DNA of 38,547 bases, taken from assembly GCA_042408955.1 (NCBI GenBank), contig JBHOQQ010000163.1, positions 1 through 38,547 on the forward strand. Reading direction: 5' to 3'. This DNA comes from CALGSZ01 sp042408955 (lineage in GTDB: Bacteria > Chloroflexota > Chloroflexia > Thermomicrobiales > UBA6265). Position 1 is the stretch's first letter. Every line of letters starts with the position of its first letter. The notes below the pieces were generated by a model that saw only the letters and a list, made by a program, of their open reading frames with translations, was not told where the DNA came from and made no database searches. Shown here in pieces: positions 33,269 through 38,547 of the stretch. The translations under genes and the position numbers were made by a program.

Positions 33269-34981
33269 ATGGACGATCCACGCTTGAGCGAGCTTCGCGC
33301 GCTTGCGCGAGCAAGGTTGATCAGTCGCCGCGACGTGCTGACGAGGGGCCTGCAACTCGGTCTCTCCTTGCCAGCCATCGCCGCGCTGATGCAGGCGGCT
33401 CCCACTAGCGCAGCCCCTCAACCGTGGCGTCGAGCGATCCTGCCCCGTCCCCAGGCTGGCAGCGGCGGAACCTTCACCTATCTGCGCGACGGCAGCGCCC
33501 CTGATCTTGATCCCCACTACGCCTACGACAACGCGGCTCAGGCGATCATTCTGGGAGCGTATGAGATGCTCATCCAATACAAGGGCGCCAGCACCGATGA
33601 GTACGAGCCGATGCTCGCCGAATCTTGGGAAGTCAACGCCGATCAATCAGTCTACACGTTCCGGCTCTTTCCCAATGTGCGCTTCCACGACGGCGACCCC
33701 TGTACAGCGCAATCCGTCAAAGCTTCCTTCACCCGCTGCATCCTGATGGGTGCCGCGGTCTCGAACGTCGTGACGCGCTTCGTCCCCGATCCCAACATGA
33801 TTGAGGTCGTGGACGATCTAACCGTCCGCTTCAATTTGGGGCGGCCCCAACCGCTGTTCCTGGCAGCGATGGCGTCGTCGTATGGCCCGTTCATTGTCAA
33901 TACGAAATACGTTGAGGAGCACAAGACGGACGATGACCCGTGGGCACACGAATGGTTCCGCGAGAACGCCGTTGGCACAGGACCATACGTGCTCAAGGAG
34001 AACAATCCTACCGAGCGAGTGGTGCTTGAGAAGTTCGACGATTACCACCGAGGGTGGGAAGGGAATCACTTCGACCGCATCGTTTGCCGTATCGTCGAGG
34101 AAGTCGCCGTCCGCCGGCAGTTGATCGAGGCTGGCGAGGCCGATGCGACGACCCAGAATCTTACGCCACAGGATGTCGAGGCGTTGCGAGAGAATCCCAA
34201 CCTCCAGGTGCTCACGTACGACTCCACTGCCGTCTTCTGGACGATCATGAATGTGCCACGCCTGCGCACGAAGGAAGTCCGCCAGGGATTCTCCTATGCA
34301 TTCCCGTATGACGACGTGATGAATGGCGCCTACCGCGGATTGATCAAGCGGTCTGGACCAATCCCCTCGACCGTGCGCGGGTATGACCCGGACGTCTTTC
34401 TCTATCAGACCGATCTGGAGAAGGCCAAGCAGCTTATTCTCTCAGGAGGCTTCTCGGAGGGAGACACCTTCGAGTACGTGTTCCAGAGCGGCGATGAGGT
34501 TGAGAGCACGGTGGCTCAGCTCTTCCAGGCTAACGTGCAAAAAATGGGGTTCAATCTTGAGATAAGCGAGATGGAGCGCGGATCGTACATCGACATGATG
34601 TACGGCAGCTCCCCCGCTGAAGAGCGTCCACACTTCATGGGCGGCTGGGGATGGTGGCCGGACTACAATGACCCCTGGAATCAGTTGTATCCCAATTTCA
34701 CCAAGGCCGCGACCGGAGGAGGAGGAAGCAACGGCGGTTACTACGTCAACGACCGCTTCGAGGAGATCATGGCCGAGGCTGAGCACTATACCGACGAGGC
34801 CCGGCTGCTTGAGCTGATGAAGGAGGCACAAAACATCTTGACCGAGCAAGACCCGCCCGTGATCTACTACGGGCAGCTCTTGTGGTACACCGTCATGCAG
34901 AAGGACATCCAGGGTTTCGTCGGCAACCCGCTGTACCTGAGCGCCTACCCCTTCTACCGCATGTCACGAGCCACGGCATAG
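33269..34981 (+). CDS. Tat-exported ABC peptide/solute-binding protein (SBP_bac_5 family)
   Basis: 570-residue extracytoplasmic binding protein for oligopeptide or similar uptake. The N-terminus has a twin-Arg export signal (ISRRDVLTRGLQLGLSLP). The mature protein has the family pattern: YLRDGSAPDLDPHYAYDNA, EPMLAESWEVNADQSVYTF and VRFHDGDPCTAQSVKASF. Further family text is NAVGTGPYVLKENNPTERVV and, late in the protein, EQDPPVIYYGQ. No lipobox Cys. No permease or ATPase genes follow, so it must work with a transporter encoded elsewhere or as a stand-alone receptor. The gene ends before a GC-rich hairpin. Confidence 0.92.
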   Translation: MDDPRLSELRALARARLISRRDVLTRGLQLGLSLPAIAALMQAAPTSAAPQPWRRAILPRPQAGSGGTFTYLRDGSAPDLDPHYAYDNAAQAIILGAYEMLIQYKGASTDEYEPMLAESWEVNADQSVYTFRLFPNVRFHDGDPCTAQSVKASFTRCILMGAAVSNVVTRFVPDPNMIEVVDDLTVRFNLGRPQPLFLAAMASSYGPFIVNTKYVEEHKTDDDPWAHEWFRENAVGTGPYVLKENNPTERVVLEKFDDYHRGWEGNHFDRIVCRIVEEVAVRRQLIEAGEADATTQNLTPQDVEALRENPNLQVLTYDSTAVFWTIMNVPRLRTKEVRQGFSYAFPYDDVMNGAYRGLIKRSGPIPSTVRGYDPDVFLYQTDLEKAKQLILSGGFSEGDTFEYVFQSGDEVESTVAQLFQANVQKMGFNLEISEMERGSYIDMMYGSSPAEERPHFMGGWGWWPDYNDPWNQLYPNFTKAATGGGGSNGGYYVNDRFEEIMAEAEHYTDEARLLELMKEAQNILTEQDPPVIYYGQLLWYTVMQKDIQGFVGNPLYLSAYPFYRMSRATA

Positions 34982-34988
34982 CCATGGC

Positions 34989-35017
34989 GCCGGGCGGGAA
35001 AGATAGCCCCGCCCGGC
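34989..35017 (+). terminator. GC-rich hairpin after the binding-protein gene
   Basis: GCCGGGCGGG (34989-34998) and CCCGCCCGGC (35008-35017) form a perfect 10-bp stem with a 9-base loop, eight bases after the stop. There is no T tract behind it. Its placement favours a transcription end or mRNA-stabilising stem. Confidence 0.5.
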
Positions 35018-35058
35018 ACCTGCCCACAGCAATTCTGAAAAATCTTGGTAAATCTGTA

Positions 35059-35087
35059 TTGACAAACAGGCAGCGACGGTGTACGTT
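35059..35087 (+). promoter_or_regulatory. Strong sigma70-type promoter for the small RNA
   Basis: TTGACA (35059-35064) is a perfect -35. After 17 bases comes TACGTT (35082-35087), with the most conserved T, A and final T of a -10. The predicted start, about 35093-35094, coincides with the first base of the hairpin RNA that follows. Confidence 0.65.
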
Positions 35088-35092
35088 AATAC

Positions 35093-35181
35093 CGTGCTCC
35101 GATGATTCGGTTCGAACTCAAGCGGTTACGGTTAATTCCGTAGCGCGCTGAGGACGACCGGATTGTCGGAGCACGTTTTTT
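35093..35181 (+). ncRNA. Small rod-shaped RNA with its own promoter and terminator-like U tract
   Basis: CGTGCTCCGA (35093-35102) pairs perfectly with TCGGAGCACG (35166-35175), and six T residues follow (35176-35181). After a 2x2 internal loop, ATTCGGTT (35105-35112) pairs with GACCGGAT with G-U pairs. The interior holds CTC, AGCG and GTTACGG pairing with CCGTAGC, CGCT and GAG around a TTAATT loop. The whole roughly 90-base transcript thus folds as one long imperfect rod starting at the predicted first base. It does not match the purine, PRPP, THF or other riboswitch consensus I know. It lies about 160 bases before the purH start and could be an independent sRNA or a constitutive stop in a purH leader. 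Confidence 0.6.
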
Positions 35182-35341
35182 AGCGAGTTCAGCCTTCCTC
35201 TCGCTTGTATAGTAACCCACAGCTACCAATCCGGCAGCAATGTCTGGACCACCACGTTGACCAGGCCGGCGCTGGTATGATCCACACGGCACGCGGCGTG
35301 CCATGGTTCGCGAAGCGATCTGGCTACAAGGAAGGACGGCA

Positions 35342-36892
35342 TTGCGCGCACTGCTGAGTGTGTACGACAAGACGGGGATTGTTGAGTTTGCGCGAGCTCT
35401 GGTCGAGCTCGGCTGGGAGATCGTCTCAACAGGAGGCACGCTCGCTATCTTGCGAGCGGCTGGCGTGCCAGCGATCCCGGTTTCCGACGTCACTCAATTT
35501 CCAGAGATCCTCGATGGACGGGTGAAGACGCTGCACCCAGCCATCCACGGTGGAATCCTTGCCCGCCGAGACTACGCCGCTCACCAAGCTGCCCTGGAGC
35601 AGCACGGCATCCGTCCTATCAATCTCGTTGCTGTCAACCTGTACCCATTTGAAGCGACGATTGCACAGCCACATGTGACTGAGCGCGAAGCACTTGAGCA
35701 AATTGATATCGGTGGACCAACCCTCATTCGTGCCGCTGCGAAGAATTTTCCTGATGTGGTCGTCGTCGTCGATCCAGCCGATTTTTCTTCAGTGCTTGCC
35801 ATGCTGCGTGACGACTATTTTCCCGTCGAGCGACGGCGCGAGCTTGCCGCGAAGGCATTTGCTCATGTCGCCACCTACGACTCGATTGTTGCCGATTACT
35901 TACGGCGCCAATGTGCAACGCATCTGGATTGGCCCTCGGAGATCACGTTCGCAGGCCGGCTCGCAACTACGCTCAGATATGGCGAAAATCCACAACAAGC
36001 TGCCGCTGCCTACGCTCGCTTGACGGGTGGACCACATCACATTGGAGTCCTCGACGCGCGTCAGCTCGCGGGCAAAGCATTGTCGTTCAATAATCTGTTG
36101 GACGCGGACGCTGCATGGAGCGCGATCCTTCGCTTTCACGAGCCAGCGGTGGCGATCGTCAAGCACACAATTCCCTGCGGCCTCGCGGAGCGATCAACAC
36201 TGCCAGAGGCGTTCGAAGCGGCACTCGCCGGGGATCCGGTGTCGGCATTCGGCGGAATCATTGCCGCAAACCGGCACGTCGATGGCGCCACCGCCTCGCG
36301 CATCGCTCGCTCGTTTTTCGAAGTCGTCATCGCCCCAGGCTTTGATGCAGACGCTATCGCTACGCTGACCAAGAAGAAGAATTTGCGGCTGCTGGAAATG
36401 CCGAGTCCTGCCAAAGAACCCGGTCACGATCCTTTTGCGTGGGAGGTGCGAGCAATCCGAGGAGGGTGGCTCGTTCAGGAGGCGGATGATCGGCCAGATG
36501 ATTCAACCCGCTGGCGGGTGGTGACGGATCGGGAACCAACTCCCAGCGAATGGACGGATCTCCATTTTGCTTGGGAGGCAGTGCGCCACGCCAAGTCGAA
36601 TGCCATTGTTCTCGCGAAGCATCGAGCGATCGTCGGTCTCGGCAGCGGCCAGCCAAATCGCTTGGAAAGTGTGCGGCTCGCTGTTCGCGTGGCTGGCGAG
36701 CGCGCTGGCGGAGCGGTCCTCGCAAGCGATGCATTCTTCCCATTTGCGGATGGCTTGCAGGCCGCGATCGCGGCTGGAGTCACCGCGGCTATCCAACCGG
36801 GAGGCTCCGTCCGGGATGAGGAGGTGATCGCTGCGGCCAACGAGGCAGGCATCGCGATGGTCTTCACCGGCACACGACACTTCCGCCATTAG
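35342..36892 (+). CDS. purH: Bifunctional AICAR formyltransferase / IMP cyclohydrolase
   Basis: Catalyses the last two steps of IMP synthesis. The start is taken as TTG 35342 (then RALLSVYDKTGIVEFARAL) because AAGGAAGG stands six bases upstream and family proteins begin here; the open frame extends to an ATG at 35303 without family sequence or ribosome site. The N-terminal IMPCHase domain shows DVTQFPEILDGRVKTLHPAI and GGILARRD. The AICARFT domain has LRYGENPQQAAAAY, LSFNNLLDADAAW and the catalytic KH pair in VKHTIPCGLAE (most bacterial enzymes have Asn before PCG). It also has GDPVSAFGGIIAANR and ends with QPGGSVRDEEVIAAANEAG. 516 residues, intact. Confidence 0.95.
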   Translation: MRALLSVYDKTGIVEFARALVELGWEIVSTGGTLAILRAAGVPAIPVSDVTQFPEILDGRVKTLHPAIHGGILARRDYAAHQAALEQHGIRPINLVAVNLYPFEATIAQPHVTEREALEQIDIGGPTLIRAAAKNFPDVVVVVDPADFSSVLAMLRDDYFPVERRRELAAKAFAHVATYDSIVADYLRRQCATHLDWPSEITFAGRLATTLRYGENPQQAAAAYARLTGGPHHIGVLDARQLAGKALSFNNLLDADAAWSAILRFHEPAVAIVKHTIPCGLAERSTLPEAFEAALAGDPVSAFGGIIAANRHVDGATASRIARSFFEVVIAPGFDADAIATLTKKKNLRLLEMPSPAKEPGHDPFAWEVRAIRGGWLVQEADDRPDDSTRWRVVTDREPTPSEWTDLHFAWEAVRHAKSNAIVLAKHRAIVGLGSGQPNRLESVRLAVRVAGERAGGAVLASDAFFPFADGLQAAIAAGVTAAIQPGGSVRDEEVIAAANEAGIAMVFTGTRHFRH

Positions 36893-36944
36893 CGGCGTGC
36901 CGTCCTTTCAGAGGTTGCGCAGTGCTGGAGTGATCTGGGGTAGC

Positions 36945-38198
36945 TCAGACACGCTGCTCTTGTGGTGGCGTTGCTACCGGGCGATCAATTACCCGGTCAA
37001 GCCACTGCTCTGGCTGCTTGATTTCCTCCATCGTCGGCAAAGATTCTGGGCTTTCCCAGACTCTCCTTGCCACATCATGGCCGCGCTGCTGCACGATGGT
37101 ATCGATGAAGCGCTGGCCTAGACGGTATTGCTCAAGCTTCATGTCAAGCCCGGTGATGCGGGCAAAAAGCTGCTCCGCGACAGTCCGCTGCCGCTGGCGC
37201 TGCTCAAACTTGGCCGCGATGGCCTCATAGCCAGGAAGGAACTGCCGGCCTACTGCGTTCATCACGTGGTTGGAATATCCCTCGACGATGCACATGAGCG
37301 CTTGCATCTTGGCAAACAGGGATCGTTGCTCGGGCGTCATTAGGGCCTCAATCCAACTGCCGCGCTCGCCACCGGGAGTGCGAACCCGATCGACGAGCAC
37401 CTTTATGCCGCGCAATCCCTGGCGCAACTGCTCCGCGTCTTCCCGGAGGAAAGCAAAATACCGCTCCAAAAGCTCATTGAAGTAGGACCGCACCCAAGGG
37501 AAGCCCTCGAATTCGAAGGCATGGGTCGTCTCATGGAGCGCGAGCCAGATGCGGAATTCGTCGGGTGGCAGGCGCAGCACCTGCTCGACCATCCGAATGT
37601 TGGGCTCGACGAAATAGAGCTTGCCGGCTGTCACCGGCTCCCGGCCTAGGAGTGTCAGGTCATATTGCCCCAGCACCCGCCGGGCAAGATAACCAAGGAG
37701 CAAGCCAAGCTCAGCGCTGAGGACGGTACGATTGATACCACCCCACAGAGCGGCCGCAACCGTGCGCCTGCTACTCGGGTGAGTTTCGAGCGCTTCAAGT
37801 GGCGCCAGCATGAGCTTGAACGCATCAATATTCGCGTTGATCCAATCCACGCGATCGAACGCATACGTCCGCTCAGCCGATTCAGGCAGCGGAATTCCCG
37901 TGTATTCCGCCACGCGAGGAGTGCAGCGGCGGACCAGATCCCGGTAGTATGCATCGAGCCGGCTCCGCTCCACGGCAGTCAAGGCAAAGCCGCGGTTCAT
38001 ATTGATGGCGATGCCCCCCACCTGGTTCCAGTCGATCAGACCTGGGGCAACGTCAGCAGTTCGTGTCGACCATTCACGCACCCGGCCGCTTGCCCAAGCG
38101 CCCACTGCAGCACCGGCAAGCAAACCAGCAGCGATCAGCCGGCGATCGAGTGGCAGCGCGCCCGTCGCACGTGTTCTCGAATTCCGCTCAGCGCTCAT
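36945..38198 (-). CDS. DUF2342 zinc-dependent metalloprotease-like protein
   Basis: 417 residues from ATG 38198, chosen because AGGTGAGG is directly upstream; the frame is open further 5'. A short hydrophobic segment near residue 20 (LIAAGLLAGAAVGAWAS) may be an anchor. The core has WNQVGGIAINMNRGF, the zinc motif LALHETTHAFEFEG (HExxH), YFVEPNIRMVEQVLRLPPDE and a later acid helix MCIVEGYSNHVMNAVG typical of DUF2342. This family is known mostly from Actinobacteria and Chloroflexi, sometimes linked to F420 genes, but its substrate is not known. The stop is 52 bases from the convergent purH stop. Confidence 0.87.
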   Translation of the reverse strand: MSAERNSRTRATGALPLDRRLIAAGLLAGAAVGAWASGRVREWSTRTADVAPGLIDWNQVGGIAINMNRGFALTAVERSRLDAYYRDLVRRCTPRVAEYTGIPLPESAERTYAFDRVDWINANIDAFKLMLAPLEALETHPSSRRTVAAALWGGINRTVLSAELGLLLGYLARRVLGQYDLTLLGREPVTAGKLYFVEPNIRMVEQVLRLPPDEFRIWLALHETTHAFEFEGFPWVRSYFNELLERYFAFLREDAEQLRQGLRGIKVLVDRVRTPGGERGSWIEALMTPEQRSLFAKMQALMCIVEGYSNHVMNAVGRQFLPGYEAIAAKFEQRQRQRTVAEQLFARITGLDMKLEQYRLGQRFIDTIVQQRGHDVARRVWESPESLPTMEEIKQPEQWLDRVIDRPVATPPQEQRV

Positions 38199-38343
38199 CA
38201 CCTCACCTCTGACACTGCGACGAGTCATGTCGCCTCGACCGCAGAGCATGAATCTCTGGTGTCGTCACCATCAAACACGGTGATGACGATCTCAGAGCGT
38301 ACTGAGGGGAGACTGTACGCGGCACGGTGACATGTCGTCAACG

Positions 38344-38410
38344 AGAGCGAAGGAGAAAGAGGAGGAAAGGAGTTGAATACTCTAGGAGAGAAAAGGGGGA
38401 GGAAGGCAAA
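38344..38410. repeat. Purine-rich tract
   Basis: Nearly all G and A on the plus strand over about 65 bases, broken only by a short TTGAATACTCT. It contains several AGGAG units. It lies upstream of the minus-strand metalloprotease gene and beyond the tRNA terminator. No coding role is seen. Confidence 0.5.
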
Positions 38411-38437
38411 AGGCCCGGGGCCTGCAGGCCCCGGGCC
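38408..38437 (-). terminator. Intrinsic terminator of the initiator tRNA gene
   Basis: GGCCCGGGGCC-TGCA-GGCCCCGGGCC is an almost perfect palindrome (38412-38437), and on the minus strand it is followed by TTTT. It begins eight bases after the tRNA 3' end. Confidence 0.75.
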
Positions 38438-38444
38438 AGTTCGC

Positions 38445-38519
38445 TGGTGGCGGGGGGAGGATTCGAACCTCCGACCTTTGGGTTATGAGCCCAACGAGCT
38501 GCCGCTGCTCCACCCCGCG
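38445..38519 (-). tRNA. Initiator tRNA-fMet (anticodon CAT)
   Basis: 75 bases including CCA. Anticodon loop CTCATAA with CAT; the anticodon stem has the three G-C pairs typical of initiators (TTGGG/CCCAA). D stem GAGC/GCTC has A11-U24. T arm GGAGG-TTCGAAT-CCTCC. Acceptor CGCGGGG against CCCCGCC leaves position 1-72 unpaired, the initiator hallmark; here it is C-C, whereas most bacterial initiators have C-A. Discriminator A. Confidence 0.93.
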
Positions 38520-38547
38520 CCAGGTGACAGACGCTCGCAAAGATCCC

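Noticed and set aside
35093..35181. Purine, PRPP or THF riboswitch before purH
   Set aside because: None of the conserved loop sequences of these classes can be found; the RNA is a single long rod ending in U6.
1..38547. Insertion sequences, CRISPR arrays, integrases, rRNA genes
   Set aside because: No transposase or integrase reading frame, no regularly spaced repeats and no rRNA-like stretch was seen.

Overview
The window is GC-rich bacterial chromosomal DNA with compact, operon-like gene layout. It most resembles Chloroflexota, probably class Thermomicrobia. This is inferred from the mix of gene types (DUF2342 metalloprotease, GH57 glycosidase, System II cytochrome c maturation, a cytoplasmic DegS-like kinase next to a Flp pilin, a solitary Tat-exported peptide-binding protein) and from protein style. 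No marker gene here proves it. No transposase, integrase, CRISPR array or rRNA was found.

Layout. 1-1266: a consensus promoter and dnaJ. 1587-2816 (minus): a BlaI-type repressor and a frameshifted BlaR1-like M56 peptidase. 3563-6650 (plus): three exported envelope proteins in a row (L,D-transpeptidase, sortase, LysM/C39-like protease), all carrying frameshifts or premature stops. 6876-12314 (minus): a System II cytochrome c maturation operon (small membrane protein, TlpA, Lgt-like, TlpA/ResA, CcdA, ResB, CcsA), of which only CcdA and the Lgt-like gene are uninterrupted. 12464-13819 (minus): a patch with three strong ribosome sites, whose last gene is fused in frame to the tail of a histidine kinase. 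14142-20752 (plus): a Rieske protein (frameshifted near its Tat motif), a GH57 enzyme, small secreted and membrane proteins, cytochrome b with two tiny ORFs behind it, an Ig-like membrane-anchored protein and a methyltransferase. 21199-23260: a CcdA-like protein, a membrane-anchored redoxin and a glutaredoxin-like protein. 23788-25074: geranylgeranyl reductase family flavoprotein. 25128-27616 (minus): ABC exporter pair. 27794-29544 (minus): Flp pilin, a leader region with an intrinsic terminator, and a DegS-like kinase whose ATPase domain looks degenerate. 29790-36892 (plus): tRNA-Gln, glmU, prs, birA, a peptide-binding protein, a small structured RNA gene and purH. 36945-38519 (minus): DUF2342 metalloprotease and an initiator tRNA with its terminator.

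Three things stand out. First, about sixteen disabling lesions fall between 1.6 and 14.3 kb, while housekeeping genes elsewhere are clean; this looks like local decay of an envelope and cytochrome c maturation region, unless it is a sequence-quality problem. Second, two near-identical 18-bp dyads overlap the likely -10 elements of the L,D-transpeptidase gene and the cytochrome c operon, next to a blaI gene, which suggests one small regulon. Third, a promoter at 35059-35087 drives a discrete, roughly 90-nt rod-shaped RNA ending in six U residues upstream of purH; it matches no riboswitch class I recognise.
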